A DNA stretch of 61,521 nt from Accumulibacter sp. (GTDB lineage: Bacteria > Pseudomonadota > Gammaproteobacteria > Burkholderiales > Rhodocyclaceae): positions 1 to 61,521 of the forward strand of contig JAEUOM010000070.1 of the NCBI GenBank assembly GCA_016788495.1, written 5' to 3'. This document shows, piece after piece, positions 13,243-23,124 of the stretch. The translations under genes and the position numbers were made by a program. The notes under the pieces are model-generated. The model saw nothing but the letters and a program-made list of their open reading frames with translations. It was not told where the DNA came from and made no database searches. Position 1 is the stretch's first letter. Every line of letters starts with the position of its first letter.

Positions 13243-13668
13243 GTGCCGCTCGCGCAGCCTGCCGGCAGGCCGGGGATGGGCCGCCGCCTCGCCAGCATGT
13301 GTTACGAGTCGCTGCTCGTGATGGCTGTGCTTGCCGTGCTTTTCGTGTTGCCGCATCTCATCCTCGGCGCCTTTGCCCAGCGCATGGCCTCGCCGGCCAT
13401 CATCCAGGCGCATTGCTTCGTCGTCCTGCTGGTCTATTTCGTCTGGTTCTGGTTGCATGGCGGACAAACTCTCGCCATGAAGACCTGGCGCATCCGCCTG
13501 GTGAGTCGCGACGGTCGGCCAATCCGGCTGGCGCAGGCGCTGTTGCGCTACCTTTTCAGTTGGCCGAGCATTCTACTCGGTGGCGCCGGCATCGCCTGGG
13601 CCCTGCTCGATCGTGACGGGCAGTTTCTGCACGACCGTTTGGCAGGGACGCGACTGATCCTCGCCTGA
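13243..13668 (+). CDS. RDD family membrane protein
   Basis: A 141-residue RDD-domain protein with about three membrane helices (SLLVMAVLAVLFVLPHLILG; CFVVLLVYFVWFW; a third near YLFSWPSILLGG). The family pattern is seen as RRLASMCYE at the start and LLDRDGQFLHDRLAGTRLI at the end. GTG 13243, five bases after the DUF3106 stop, is preferred for the fuller N-terminus; ATG 13276 is the alternative. It ends the sigma factor-DUF3619-DUF3106-RDD set. Function unknown; some RDD proteins are transporters. Confidence 0.85.
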   Translation: MPLAQPAGRPGMGRRLASMCYESLLVMAVLAVLFVLPHLILGAFAQRMASPAIIQAHCFVVLLVYFVWFWLHGGQTLAMKTWRIRLVSRDGRPIRLAQALLRYLFSWPSILLGGAGIAWALLDRDGQFLHDRLAGTRLILA

Positions 13669-13690
13669 AGCGCGACTGCTCGCCGCTCGC

Positions 13691-14779
13691 TCAGCGGCGT
13701 TCGACCCACCAGATCAGCATTCCCGCGGCCATCAGGAACAGGACCGACGGGGCGGCCGCACTGAGCAGCGGTGGCCAGCCGTGGATCGCTCCGAGGTTCG
13801 ATGACAGGCCGTTGAGCGTGTGAAAGAGGATGCCGATCATGACCCCGACGAAGATCTGCACGCCGATCCCCGACGCGCGGTGGTGTCTGGCGGAAAAAGG
13901 CAGTGCGAGGGCAACCATGACCAGGCCCGCCAGCGGATAGACGATCTTCTTCCAGAAGGCGATGTCATAGCGGTTGGTTCGCTGGCGATTGTCGGAGAGA
14001 TGTCTGGTGTACGCCGACAGGTGGCGTAGCGACATGCGCTCGGGCGACAGCATGAGAACGGCAAGGATCTCGGGATTCAGTGCCGAGCGCCAGGACATCT
14101 CAGCCAGTTTCTCGACCTTGGCGCTGTCGTTCTGCAGCACGGTGTGGGCAACGTTGGTCAAGTGCCAGCCATCGGCAAAGGAGAATTCCCCTTCGGCTGC
14201 CTCGGTGACGCTGAGCAACTTGCCGTGCTCGTCAAACTGGAAGATTCGGATACCGCGCAGGCTCGTGTCCGAGAGGAGCACGCGGATGTTGATGAAACTC
14301 CTCTCGTCCTTGACCCATAGCCCGGAGCGCAGGTTGCGCACGCTGCGCAGTTCCTGCATCGTGCGTCCGCGTTCCTTCAGCCGCAACTGGCTGGCGGCTT
14401 GCTCGGCCGGTGGCGCGACGTACTCGCCGATCAGGAAGGTGAGGACGGCAAACGCAGCGGCGATCTGGCACAGGCAGACAAGCAGCCTGCCGGTCGACAG
14501 GCCGGAGGCACGCAACACCGTGATCTCCGAGTGTCGGGACAGGTTGGCCAGCGCATACAGGGTACCGATCAGGATGGCCAGAGGCATCAGCTCGTACGCC
14601 CGGCCGGCGAGGCGCAGCAGGACGTAGACAAAGGCATGCTGAATCCTGTAGCCGCCCTGGCCGAGATTGCCCACCTCGCCAAGCAGGTCGAAAAAGGCGA
14701 AGAGCGCCAGGAAGGCCAGCAGGACGAGCAGGACTGCGGCTGCCACTTCGCGCGCGATGTAGCGCTGATAGAGCTTCAC
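13691..14779 (-). CDS. lptG: LPS export permease LptG
   Basis: LptG and LptF form the membrane part of the LptB2FG ABC transporter that extracts lipopolysaccharide from the inner membrane. The 362-residue product begins at a GTG (KLYQRYIAREV) that overlaps the lptF stop as GTGA. It has three N-terminal helices, a large periplasmic beta-jellyroll segment (about residues 120-250) and three C-terminal helices (FWKKIVYPLAGLVMVALALPF). Longer in-frame extension upstream is inside lptF and rejected. Confidence 0.95.
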   Translation of the reverse strand: MKLYQRYIAREVAAAVLLVLLAFLALFAFFDLLGEVGNLGQGGYRIQHAFVYVLLRLAGRAYELMPLAILIGTLYALANLSRHSEITVLRASGLSTGRLLVCLCQIAAAFAVLTFLIGEYVAPPAEQAASQLRLKERGRTMQELRSVRNLRSGLWVKDERSFINIRVLLSDTSLRGIRIFQFDEHGKLLSVTEAAEGEFSFADGWHLTNVAHTVLQNDSAKVEKLAEMSWRSALNPEILAVLMLSPERMSLRHLSAYTRHLSDNRQRTNRYDIAFWKKIVYPLAGLVMVALALPFSARHHRASGIGVQIFVGVMIGILFHTLNGLSSNLGAIHGWPPLLSAAAPSVLFLMAAGMLIWWVERR

Positions 14780-15855
14780 GGCGAAAGTCGCAGAAAGGAC
14801 GAGACGGCAATCCGTTTGTAGAAGAGGATGGGCAGGAGGCACAGCATCAGCAGATGAATGCCGATCAGGCCGACGGCAAACGAGAGCTTGCCGCGTGCCA
14901 CCCACTCCTGGCCGAGGGTCACCAGGTTGTTGTAGAACAGATACGCCAGAATCGCCAGCAGCATGTTGGCCGAGCGACCGGCGCGCGGGTTGACGAAGGA
15001 GAGCGGGATCGACAGCAGCGCCAGGATCACCGCCGAAATCGGCAGGCTGAGACGCCCGAGCAGTTCGCTGCGGTGCTGGCGCGAATCGTGCCCCAGCAGT
15101 TCCACGGTGCCCATGCTGCGCGGCGTCTGAACAACGCCCCGCGCCTCCCTGGTCTCCAGGCGAACCGCATAGCGTGCAAAGTCGATCTGGCTGAACTCGG
15201 CGCTACCCGGCGCAAACTCGTAACGGCGACCCTGCTCGAGAACGATGAATCGATCGCCATTGGCGGCGATCTCCTGATGTCCCGTGCCGGCGACGGTGAT
15301 GCCCTGGCGGTCGGGACGCGTGTCGCTGACGAAGACATTGCGCACGTGGCTCGTGTCATCGGCGACCGCTTCGACAAAAACCACACGGTTGCCGGTTGAC
15401 GACTCCTGAAAGGTGCCGGGCGCCACCTGCCCGGCATCCCGGCGTGTGCTGAGCTTGTTGCGGAACTCGACGCTTTCGGACAAGGCCCAGGGCGACAGAA
15501 AGAAGGCAAGCACTGCGATGGTCAGCACGAGCGGTGCAGCGAAGGAGATCACCGGTCGAATCCATGCCGTCAGCGGCAGACCGCAGGCGAACCAGACGAC
15601 CATCTCGGAATCCCGATAGGCCCGCGAGAGGCTCAGGAGGATGGCAATGAACAGCGACAACGACAGCAGGTGCGGCAGGTAGTTGAGAGCGGCAAAGCCG
15701 AGCAGTGCTGCCACGGCCTCGGCTTCGACCTTGCCCTGCACAGCCTCGTTGAGCAGGCGGATCAACTGCGTCGTCAGCATGATGGCGAACAGGGCGGTGA
15801 AGACACCTGCCGCCGTCTGGGTAAACTCGCGCCGCACCGCGCGCTGAAAGATCAT
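14776..15855 (-). CDS. lptF: LPS export permease LptF
   Basis: Partner of LptG in the Lpt ABC transporter. The 359-residue protein has the typical beginning MIFQRAVRREFTQTAAGVF, membrane helices flanking a periplasmic jellyroll, and the segment RLSLPISAVILALLSIPLSF near residue 265. It heads the lptF-lptG pair and is divergent from pepA; the start codons are 77 bases apart and the pepA -35 box nearly touches the lptF ATG. Confidence 0.95.
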   Translation of the reverse strand: MIFQRAVRREFTQTAAGVFTALFAIMLTTQLIRLLNEAVQGKVEAEAVAALLGFAALNYLPHLLSLSLFIAILLSLSRAYRDSEMVVWFACGLPLTAWIRPVISFAAPLVLTIAVLAFFLSPWALSESVEFRNKLSTRRDAGQVAPGTFQESSTGNRVVFVEAVADDTSHVRNVFVSDTRPDRQGITVAGTGHQEIAANGDRFIVLEQGRRYEFAPGSAEFSQIDFARYAVRLETREARGVVQTPRSMGTVELLGHDSRQHRSELLGRLSLPISAVILALLSIPLSFVNPRAGRSANMLLAILAYLFYNNLVTLGQEWVARGKLSFAVGLIGIHLLMLCLLPILFYKRIAVSSFLRLSP

Positions 15856-15858
15856 TCT

Positions 15859-15888
15859 TTGACTTTGCTGAAAAACTGCAGTGATAAT
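15859..15888 (+). promoter_or_regulatory. pepA promoter, TTGACT-18-GATAAT
   Basis: TTGACT (15859-15864) and GATAAT (15883-15888), 18 bases apart, lie in the lptF-pepA divergent gap on the plus strand. Transcription would start near 15895, leaving a leader of about 38 bases that carries the AGGAGG ribosome-binding site of pepA. Confidence 0.6.
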
Positions 15889-15932
15889 CGATATTTTTCT
15901 GAAACAGTACGCGCGTGACGAGGAGGGGGGCA

Positions 15933-17429
15933 GTGGAATTTAGCATAAAAAGTGGCAGCCCGGAGAAGCAGCGCAGTGCCTGTGTGGTGGTCGGCGTCTT
16001 CGAGCCGCGCAAGCTGACGCTGACCGGGGAACTCCTCGACAATGCAGCCCGGAACCATCTGTCGGACATCATCCGGCGTGGTGACATGGAGGGTAAGGCC
16101 GGTTCCACCCTGCTGCTGCACAACGTTCCCGGAACCCTCTGCGACCGCGTCTTGCTGGTTGGACTCGGCAAGGAAAAGGAGTTTGGCGACAAGGAGTTCG
16201 CCGACGCAATCCGGGCGGCCGTGCGCACGCTGAACGAAACGGGATCGTTCGACGGCACGGTGTTTCTGACGGATACTGCAGTCAGGAGACGCAGTACGGC
16301 GTGGCGCGTGCGACAGGCGGTGATCGTTGCGCACGAGGCGGTCTATCGCTTCGATCAGTTCAAGAGCAAGAAGGACAAGGTACGCCGGCCGCTGCGCAAG
16401 CTGACCTTCGTCGTCGACCGGCGGAACGAGCTCGCTGCCGCTGAGGCCGCCCTGAACCAGGGCCAGGCGATCGGCGAGGGCGTCAATCTTGCGAAGAACC
16501 TCGCCAACCTGCCGGCCAACGTGTGCACCCCAAGCCATCTTGCCGACACCGCGCAGAAGCTGGCGGCCGAGCACAAGCTCGACTGCCAGATCATCGAACG
16601 CGACGAGATGGCAGCACTCGGCATGCATTCGCTGCTCGCCGTCGCCAGCGGCTCACGGCAGCCACCCAAGCTGATCGTCCTCCAGTACAAGGGCGGCAAG
16701 GTGGACGACAAACCGCTGGCGCTGATCGGCAAGGGCATCACGTTCGATACCGGCGGCATTTCCCTCAAGCCGGCCGCTGAAATGGACGAGATGAAGTACG
16801 ACATGTGCGGCGCTGCCAGCGTGCTCGGTACCATCAAGGCGGTGGCGCTGATGAAACTGCCGCTCAACCTGACGGTGATCGTTCCGGCTGCGGAAAACAT
16901 GCCTGGCGGGGGGGCGACGCGCCCGGGCGACATCGTCACCTCGATGTCCGGTCAGACCATCGAAATTCTCAACACCGACGCCGAAGGCCGACTGATCCTG
17001 TGCGATGCACTGACCTATGCCGCCCGCTTCGACCCAGAAACCGTGATCGATGTCGCGACGCTCACGGGTGCCTGCGTGATCGCTCTCGGCCACGTCGCCA
17101 CCGGTCTTTTTGCCAACAATGACACGCTGGCGCGCGAGTTGCTGCATGCCGGTGATGAGGCACATGATCGCGCCTGGCAGATGCCGTTGTGGAATGACTA
17201 CCAGGAGTTGCTCAAGAGCCCTTTCGCCGACATGTCGAACATCGGCGGCCGTTCTGCTGGCAGCGTCACGGCTGCCTGCTTTCTTGCCCGTTTCACCAGA
17301 AAATACGTCTGGGCACATCTCGACATCGCGGGTACCGCCTGGAAGTCGGGAAGCGACAAGGGTGCGACCGGTCGACCGGTCTCGTTGCTCCTGCACTATC
17401 TGCTCAAACGCGCCGGAAAACTCCATTGA
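15933..17429 (+). CDS. pepA: Cytosol (leucyl) aminopeptidase PepA
   Basis: An M17 hexameric dizinc aminopeptidase; in E. coli it also acts as a DNA-binding accessory protein. The 498-residue product has the N-terminal macro-like domain and a C-terminal catalytic domain with ALIGKGITFDTGGISLKPA (catalytic lysine) and the NTDAEGRL signature at about residue 347. GTG 15933 is chosen because a perfect AGGAGG (15921-15926) lies six bases before it. An upstream GTG at 15915 would put that site inside the coding sequence. holC starts within its stop codon. Confidence 0.96.
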   Translation: MEFSIKSGSPEKQRSACVVVGVFEPRKLTLTGELLDNAARNHLSDIIRRGDMEGKAGSTLLLHNVPGTLCDRVLLVGLGKEKEFGDKEFADAIRAAVRTLNETGSFDGTVFLTDTAVRRRSTAWRVRQAVIVAHEAVYRFDQFKSKKDKVRRPLRKLTFVVDRRNELAAAEAALNQGQAIGEGVNLAKNLANLPANVCTPSHLADTAQKLAAEHKLDCQIIERDEMAALGMHSLLAVASGSRQPPKLIVLQYKGGKVDDKPLALIGKGITFDTGGISLKPAAEMDEMKYDMCGAASVLGTIKAVALMKLPLNLTVIVPAAENMPGGGATRPGDIVTSMSGQTIEILNTDAEGRLILCDALTYAARFDPETVIDVATLTGACVIALGHVATGLFANNDTLARELLHAGDEAHDRAWQMPLWNDYQELLKSPFADMSNIGGRSAGSVTAACFLARFTRKYVWAHLDIAGTAWKSGSDKGATGRPVSLLLHYLLKRAGKLH

Positions 17430-17851
17430 CGAGGATCTTCTTCTACCACGGCGCCGCCGATCGGGTGGCCACGGCCGCCAGCTTGATTGCCAGGACGGTC
17501 GGCCAAAAGAAGGCTCTGCTCGTCTATGCTCCCGATGCTGCAGTCGCCGCGGCACTCGACCGTTACCTCTGGCTGCATCCGCCAACCGGCTTCGTGCCGC
17601 ATGTGGACGTCGATTCACCGCTGGCCGGGGAAACGCCGGTGGTGATTGCCGGCCGGCTCGATGCCATCGACCGTGACGAGCGGCTGTTCAATCTGGCGCC
17701 GGAGGTGCCGCCAGGGTTCTCGCGTTTCAACAGTCTGATCGAGATCGTCGGCCAGGGTGAGGAGGAGCGCCTTGCCGCGCGCCAACGGGCCAGGTTCTAC
17801 CGGGATCGCGGCTACGACATCCAGTACATCGATCAGTCGGGGAGAGTCTGA
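17426..17851 (+). CDS. holC: DNA polymerase III chi subunit
   Basis: Chi links the clamp loader (through psi) to single-stranded-DNA-binding protein. The 141-residue protein has the expected start TRIFFYHGAADRVATA, the middle LYWLHPP-type segment (RYLWLHPPTGFVPH) and a C-terminal RFYRDRGYDIQ. It starts at TTG 17426, overlapping the pepA stop, and its own stop touches the ATG of the next gene. The order pepA-holC-valS is conserved in many proteobacteria. Confidence 0.92.
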   Translation: MTRIFFYHGAADRVATAASLIARTVGQKKALLVYAPDAAVAAALDRYLWLHPPTGFVPHVDVDSPLAGETPVVIAGRLDAIDRDERLFNLAPEVPPGFSRFNSLIEIVGQGEEERLAARQRARFYRDRGYDIQYIDQSGRV

Positions 17852-18375
17852 TGGCGGACGATGGCGACCTGATCAGCCGCGCGGACTCGCTGATCCGTGC
17901 CGATGCGGGTGCGGCGGGCAGCGACCGTCGCGCCAATCCACGCCATGGGCGGCGCCGGCGAAGCTTCGTCGCTTCGATGGCGGAGCGGAACGGCATCGAG
18001 GACGGTGCCGCAGTCTGCGGCGAGGACGATGATCTGCCATTGTTGACCGAAGTCGTTCTGCCGGTAGCGGACGCTGACGTCGGGGTACCGGAAACGCTCA
18101 GGGATGCCCTGCGCCCGCTTCTTGCCGGCGACCTGTGCCGCCTGCTCGAGCAGCGGTTGGCCAGCGAGATGCCAGCCCTCATCGCGTCGGCACTGGACAG
18201 CGCGAGCTGTCAGCTGCGAGAGGGGATTGCCGCCACCATGGCTGCCGCGCTGGGGGACTTCCTGGCGCAGCGGGGCCAGCTTCCGCTGCCGCTACCGGTG
18301 GCCGAGGAGAGCGCGCTGCCCGGTCCGGCCCGGCAGCCGGAGTCCGCAGCGGAGCCCATGCACGATCCGCTATAA
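17851..18375 (+). CDS. Hypothetical protein between holC and valS
   Basis: A 174-residue soluble protein that I do not recognise. The N-terminus is Asp/Arg-rich with a basic stretch (RRANPRHGRRRRSFVASMAE). The centre and C-terminal half are acidic and helical (LLAGDLCRLLEQRLASEMPALI, about residues 92-113, could form an amphipathic helix), followed by a Pro/Ala-rich tail. It has no signal peptide or membrane span. Its ATG overlaps the last base of the holC stop, so it is part of the pepA-holC unit. Small hypothetical genes at this place occur in other betaproteobacteria, as I recall. Confidence 0.65.
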   Translation: MADDGDLISRADSLIRADAGAAGSDRRANPRHGRRRRSFVASMAERNGIEDGAAVCGEDDDLPLLTEVVLPVADADVGVPETLRDALRPLLAGDLCRLLEQRLASEMPALIASALDSASCQLREGIAATMAAALGDFLAQRGQLPLPLPVAEESALPGPARQPESAAEPMHDPL

Positions 18376-18376
18376 T
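18371..18376 (+). promoter_or_regulatory. Possible -10 box for valS
   Basis: A perfect TATAAT that also contains the stop codon of the preceding hypothetical gene, 33 bases before the valS ATG. No convincing -35 hexamer is seen at 16-18 bases, so it may act weakly or need an activator. Confidence 0.4.
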
Positions 18377-18408
18377 GTGCCTCCCTGAATTTCCCCTGAT
18401 GTGTGCCC

Positions 18409-21246
18409 ATGGACCTCGCCAAGAGCTTTGAACCGGCAGAGATTGAACGACGCTGGTACCCGATGTGGGAAGCGAAGGGGTACTTCGGCGCTGGTCTGGA
18501 TGCCGGCAGAAGCAGCTCCTTCTGCATCCTGCTGCCGCCACCCAACGTCACCGGTACCCTGCACATGGGGCACGGCTTCAATCAGGCGATCATGGATGCG
18601 CTGACGCGCTACCACCGCATGCGGGGCGACAACACGCTGTGGCAGCCGGGTACCGATCACGCCGGGATCGCCACGCAGATTGTCGTCGAGCGTCAGCTCG
18701 ACGCCGAGGGCGTCTCCCGCCACGATCTCGGGCGAGAGAAGTTCCTGCAGAAGGTGTGGCAGTGGAAGGAGTTCTCGGGCAGTACCATCACCCGCCAGAT
18801 GCGCCGCCTCGGCACCTCGCCAGACTGGAGTCGCGAGCGCTTCACGATGGACGCCGGACTGTCGCGGACGGTCACCGAGACTTTCGTCCAGCTCTACCGC
18901 GAGGGACTGATCTATCGCGGCAAGCGCCTGGTCAACTGGGATCCCGTCCTGCAGACCGCAGTCTCCGACCTCGAGGTGGTCCAGGAAGAGGAGCGCGGAC
19001 AGCTGTGGCACATCCGCTACCCGCTGGCTGACGGCAGTGGATCGCTGGTGGTCGCCACGACACGCCCGGAGACCATGCTCGGCGACACCGCGGTGATGGT
19101 CCATCCCGATGATGAGCGCTACCGCCACCGCTTGGGGAAGATGGTCCGGCTACCCCTCTGTGAGCGCGAGATCCCGATCATTGCCGACCCCTACGTCGAT
19201 CTCGCCTTCGGCACCGGCTGCGTCAAGGTGACCCCGGCACACGATTTCAATGACTACGCGGTCGGTCATCGTCACCAGTTGCCGGTGATCCCGATCCTGA
19301 CGCTCGACGCGCGCATCAATGACAACGCCCCGGAGCGCTATCGCGGTCTGGATCGCTTCGCCGCGCGCGCACTCGTCGTCAGCGATCTCGAGCAGCAGGG
19401 CTTCCTCGACAAGGTCGAGCCGCATCTCCTGAAGGTGCCACGCGGCGATCGTACCGGTGTCGTCATCGAGCCGATGCTCACCGACCAGTGGTTCGTGGCG
19501 ATGAGCAAGCCCGGCGCCGACGGCAGCAGCATCGCCGGCAAGGCTCTCGCCTGTGTCGCTGCGGGCGAGATCCGCTTCTTCCCGGAGAACTGGGTCAACA
19601 CGTACAACCAGTGGCTGAACAATATCCAGGACTGGTGCATCTCGCGGCAACTGTGGTGGGGTCACCAGATCCCCGCTTGGTACAGCGAGGACGGGCGGGT
19701 CTTCGTCGCGCACGACGAAGCCGAGGCGAGGGCCGAAGCGAACGCAGCTGGTTGCACGGGGCTGCTGGTGCGCGATCCCGACGTCCTCGACACGTGGTAT
19801 TCGTCTGCGCTGTGGCCCTTCTCGACGCTCGACTGGACGCCCCGATGGCCAGTCGAGAGCAACCCCGCTCTGGACCTCTATCTGCCGTCTACCGTGCTTG
19901 TGACGGGATTCGACATCATCTTCTTCTGGGTCGCGCGGATGGTCATGATGACGCGGCACATCACCGGCCGCATCCCGTTCAGGCACGTCTATGTTCACGG
20001 TCTCATCAGGGACGCCGAGGGGCAGAAGATGAGCAAGTCGAAGGGCAACGTGCTCGACCCGATCGACCTGATCGACGGCATCGGCCTCGATGCGCTGATC
20101 GAGAAGCGGACCAGTGGCCTGATGAATCCAAGGCAGGCCGAGCAGATCGAGAAGCGCACGCGCAAGGAGTATCCGCAGGGTATTCCCGCCTTTGGTACCG
20201 ATGCACTGCGTTTCACCTTTCTCTCGCTCGCCAGCCCGGGCCGCGACATCAAGTTCGATCTCGGCCGCTGCGAGGGCTACCGCAATTTCTGCAACAAGCT
20301 GTGGAACGCGAGCCGCTTTGTCCTGATGCACACTGCCGGGCACGATCTGGGGCTCGCTGCCTGCGCTGGCGGCGGCTGTGCCACCAATCTCGACTTCTCC
20401 TTCGCCGACCGCTGGATCGTCAGCCGCCTGCAGCGCACCGAGGCCGAACTGGCACAGCACTTCGCCGACTACCGTTTTGATCTCCTGGCGCGGTCGCTCT
20501 ACGAGTTCGTCTGGGACGAATTCTGTGATTGGTACGTCGAGTTGTCGAAGGTGCAGTTGCAGCAGGGGAGCGAAGCGCAGGTCCGGGCGACACGGCGGAC
20601 GCTGGCACGCGTACTGGAGGCGGTCCTGCGTCTGGCACATCCGCTGCTGCCGTTCATCACCGAGGAACTCTGGCAGGCCGTGGCTCCTATCGCCGGTCGC
20701 AAGACGCATGATTCGGTGATGCTGGCAGTCTATCCGCAGGCGCAGCCGGAGAAGGTCGATGCGCAGAGCGAAGCCAGCGTGAAGGAGTTGAAGGCACTGG
20801 CCTACGCCTGCCGCAATCTGCGCGGTGAAATGAACCTGTCGCCGGCAGTGCGGGTGCCCCTGATCGTCTGTGGCAGGAGTCAGCCACTGTTGGAATTCGC
20901 TCCCTATCTCAAGTCGCTGTGCAAGCTCTCCGAGCTGCAGATCGTCGCCGACATGCCGGGCGATGCGAACGCACCGATTGCCGTCGTCGGCGAAGCGAAG
21001 CTGATGTTGCAGGTGGAGATCGATGTCCCCGTCGAGTGCGAGCGGCTCGACAGGGAGATCGCCCGTCTCAGCGGTGAGATCGGCAAGGCAAGGGCCAAAC
21101 TGGCCAACACGAGCTTCGTTGCGCGTGCTCCTGCGGCGGTGGTCGACCAGGAGAGGAGGCGCCTCGACGCCTTCGTCGCCACGTTGGCTGAACTCGAGCC
21201 ACAGCGCGCGCGCCTCGAGCGTGGCCAGGCGCCGGCCAGCAGCTGA
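18409..21246 (+). CDS. valS: Valyl-tRNA synthetase
   Basis: A class I aminoacyl-tRNA synthetase that charges tRNA-Val. The 945-residue protein has the HIGH-type motif HMGH at about residue 52, an inserted CP1 editing domain ([18 protein letters not shown]) that hydrolyses Thr-tRNA-Val, KMSKSKGN at about residue 540, the anticodon-binding helical domain and a C-terminal coiled coil (residues ~870-940, [19 protein letters not shown]). ATG 18409 is preferred over the GTG two codons upstream. The gene closes the pepA-holC-hypothetical-valS series. Confidence 0.98.
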   Translation: MDLAKSFEPAEIERRWYPMWEAKGYFGAGLDAGRSSSFCILLPPPNVTGTLHMGHGFNQAIMDALTRYHRMRGDNTLWQPGTDHAGIATQIVVERQLDAEGVSRHDLGREKFLQKVWQWKEFSGSTITRQMRRLGTSPDWSRERFTMDAGLSRTVTETFVQLYREGLIYRGKRLVNWDPVLQTAVSDLEVVQEEERGQLWHIRYPLADGSGSLVVATTRPETMLGDTAVMVHPDDERYRHRLGKMVRLPLCEREIPIIADPYVDLAFGTGCVKVTPAHDFNDYAVGHRHQLPVIPILTLDARINDNAPERYRGLDRFAARALVVSDLEQQGFLDKVEPHLLKVPRGDRTGVVIEPMLTDQWFVAMSKPGADGSSIAGKALACVAAGEIRFFPENWVNTYNQWLNNIQDWCISRQLWWGHQIPAWYSEDGRVFVAHDEAEARAEANAAGCTGLLVRDPDVLDTWYSSALWPFSTLDWTPRWPVESNPALDLYLPSTVLVTGFDIIFFWVARMVMMTRHITGRIPFRHVYVHGLIRDAEGQKMSKSKGNVLDPIDLIDGIGLDALIEKRTSGLMNPRQAEQIEKRTRKEYPQGIPAFGTDALRFTFLSLASPGRDIKFDLGRCEGYRNFCNKLWNASRFVLMHTAGHDLGLAACAGGGCATNLDFSFADRWIVSRLQRTEAELAQHFADYRFDLLARSLYEFVWDEFCDWYVELSKVQLQQGSEAQVRATRRTLARVLEAVLRLAHPLLPFITEELWQAVAPIAGRKTHDSVMLAVYPQAQPEKVDAQSEASVKELKALAYACRNLRGEMNLSPAVRVPLIVCGRSQPLLEFAPYLKSLCKLSELQIVADMPGDANAPIAVVGEAKLMLQVEIDVPVECERLDREIARLSGEIGKARAKLANTSFVARAPAAVVDQERRRLDAFVATLAELEPQRARLERGQAPASS

Positions 21247-21288
21247 CCGAGTTCGATCGTCGCCGCGCTTCTGCGGCGCAGCCGCTGT

Positions 21289-23103
21289 TCAGCTTGCAAG
21301 CGTCACCGGAATCAGTCCGCGCAGGCCGTTGCCGAGGTAGAGGCACGCCGCGTTCTGCAGGTCTGAGCGGTGCAGGATGTGTTCGACTGCACGTCCCGAA
21401 TCAAGCAACTGTCGCCGCAGGACTCCCGGCAGCAGACCGCAAGACACGGGCGGCGTCAGGAGCAGTCCGCCGCGCTCGACGAAAACATTGCTGCGGGCGC
21501 CTTCACAGACCTCGCCACGTTCGTTGCAGAAGATGGCATCGAACACCTCTGGGCGATGATCCGCCAGTGCCGCCAGCGCGCGATCGTAGCGCGACCGTAC
21601 CGTCGTCTTGTGGCGCAGCAGGTAGTCATCGGCAGACACGGCCTCGCTGGCGAACACCGCCGTGTACCCTGCCGGTGCGCTGTCGGGCAGCGGTGACACG
21701 CAGGCGGTATGGCGCCCGTCGTGCCTGAGAAGCAGGCGAACCCGGAAGACGCCTGCAGGATGGGCGCTCGCCGCCGCGGCGAGTGTGTCGGACAGGCTCG
21801 GCCGCGCACAGCTGAAGCCAAGACTGGCGGCGGAAGCCTGCAGGCGTTCGAGGTGCAGGTGCAGCAGTGGGTAGCGGCCGGCTTCAAGGCGCAGCGTTTC
21901 GAAGAGTTCGAACCCGGGATCGGAGCCGATCAGGAAATTCGCCTTCAGCAGGCATTCGGCGTATTCGCTCGCGGCATCGGCATCGGCGACGATGCCGCTG
22001 CCTACGCCGATGCGCGTGTCGCCGTGAGGGCCGATTTCAAGGGTGCGGATTGCCACGTTGAACCGGCAGTCGCCGCTCGGGGCCAGCCAGCCAAGGGCGC
22101 CGGTGTACAGGTGGCGCGGCGTCTCCTCCAGTTCGGCGATGCGTTGCATGGCCCGGATCTTCGGCGCGCCGGTGATCGAGCCGCAGGGAAAGAGCGCACT
22201 GAACAGATCCGCGAGGCTTGCCCCCGGCAGCTCGGCGGCAATCGTGGATACCATCTGCCAGAGCGTCGGGTACGCCTCGGTCTCGCACAGGGCAAGCACG
22301 CGAACCTTGCCGGGCTGCGCCAGTCGCCCCAGATCGTTGCGGAGCAGGTCGACGATCATGATGTTCTCTGCCCGCTCCTTGGGCGACGAGATGAGCGCAG
22401 CCCGCTGCGCTTCATCCTCGTCCGCCGTTCGGCCGCGGGCGGCCGTGCCCTTCATCGGCCGCGTCAGCACGCGATCCGCCTGGCGCTCGAAGAACAACTC
22501 GGGCGAGAACGACAGGATCGCCTCGGCGCCGACCGTCAGGTAACCGCCATAGCGGACGGGTTGCCGTGGCCGCAAGCGCTGATACAGCGCCAGCGGGCTT
22601 CCGTAGACGCGACAGCGCATCGGAAACGTGAGGTTGATCTGATAGCAGTCGCCGTCAGCGATCCAGTTGCGGATCTGGCGTACCTGCTCCGCGTGCCGTG
22701 CAGCGGAGACTCCCGGCAGCAGATCGGCGATTCCCGCCGCTCGTTGCTGCTCGGGAAGGGCAGCCACGCGGGCGGCGAGGAAGCCGGTGACAGCCTTCGC
22801 GTCCAGCCATTCGCCGCGCTCGAAAGCCCAGGCGCGCATGACCGGACCGGCCGTGGGTACTACCGCTGCCGCGCTCTCGAACGAAGCTGCGAGCGCGTAA
22901 TCGGCGGCCATCGCAACCCAGCGCCCGGCAGCGAGTTCGGCCTCGATGGCTGCGAAAACGGGTGCGGGATCGTCGCTCGCCGCGAGTCGGTAGCTTCGGC
23001 AGCAGCCGTCAAGCAGCAGGGCGTCGCCTCGATCACCATCGAACAGCGCGAAATCCCCGCCGCCAGACATCAGCGTGCGGGCGCCTGCGTCCTCACGCGG
23101 CAC
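21289..23103 (-). CDS. pabB: Fused aminodeoxychorismate synthase component I / aminodeoxychorismate lyase
   Basis: A 604-residue bifunctional folate enzyme. Residues ~1-385 are PabB, which aminates chorismate: RPMKGTAARGR carries the lysine typical of PabB rather than TrpE, followed by ENIMIVDLLRNDLGR and FPCGSITGAPKIRAM. Residues ~395-604 are a class IV PLP lyase (PabC), from FELFETLRLEAG through NERGEVCEGARSNVF to LLPGVLRR. Together they convert chorismate to 4-aminobenzoate, given a PabA glutaminase encoded elsewhere. A GTG at 23103 is taken as start; ATG 23070 is possible. It is downstream of tusA, 21 bases away, and converges on valS across a 42-base gap holding a small CGCCGC/GCGGCG hairpin. 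Confidence 0.93.
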   Translation of the reverse strand: MPREDAGARTLMSGGGDFALFDGDRGDALLLDGCCRSYRLAASDDPAPVFAAIEAELAAGRWVAMAADYALAASFESAAAVVPTAGPVMRAWAFERGEWLDAKAVTGFLAARVAALPEQQRAAGIADLLPGVSAARHAEQVRQIRNWIADGDCYQINLTFPMRCRVYGSPLALYQRLRPRQPVRYGGYLTVGAEAILSFSPELFFERQADRVLTRPMKGTAARGRTADEDEAQRAALISSPKERAENIMIVDLLRNDLGRLAQPGKVRVLALCETEAYPTLWQMVSTIAAELPGASLADLFSALFPCGSITGAPKIRAMQRIAELEETPRHLYTGALGWLAPSGDCRFNVAIRTLEIGPHGDTRIGVGSGIVADADAASEYAECLLKANFLIGSDPGFELFETLRLEAGRYPLLHLHLERLQASAASLGFSCARPSLSDTLAAAASAHPAGVFRVRLLLRHDGRHTACVSPLPDSAPAGYTAVFASEAVSADDYLLRHKTTVRSRYDRALAALADHRPEVFDAIFCNERGEVCEGARSNVFVERGGLLLTPPVSCGLLPGVLRRQLLDSGRAVEHILHRSDLQNAACLYLGNGLRGLIPVTLAS

Positions 23104-23124
23104 GTGTTGCGGTGGATGCCCGTG

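Noticed and set aside
19150..20709. A 519-codon open frame antisense to valS
   Set aside because: valS is complete with editing domain and both class I motifs; the antisense translation is a composition artefact.
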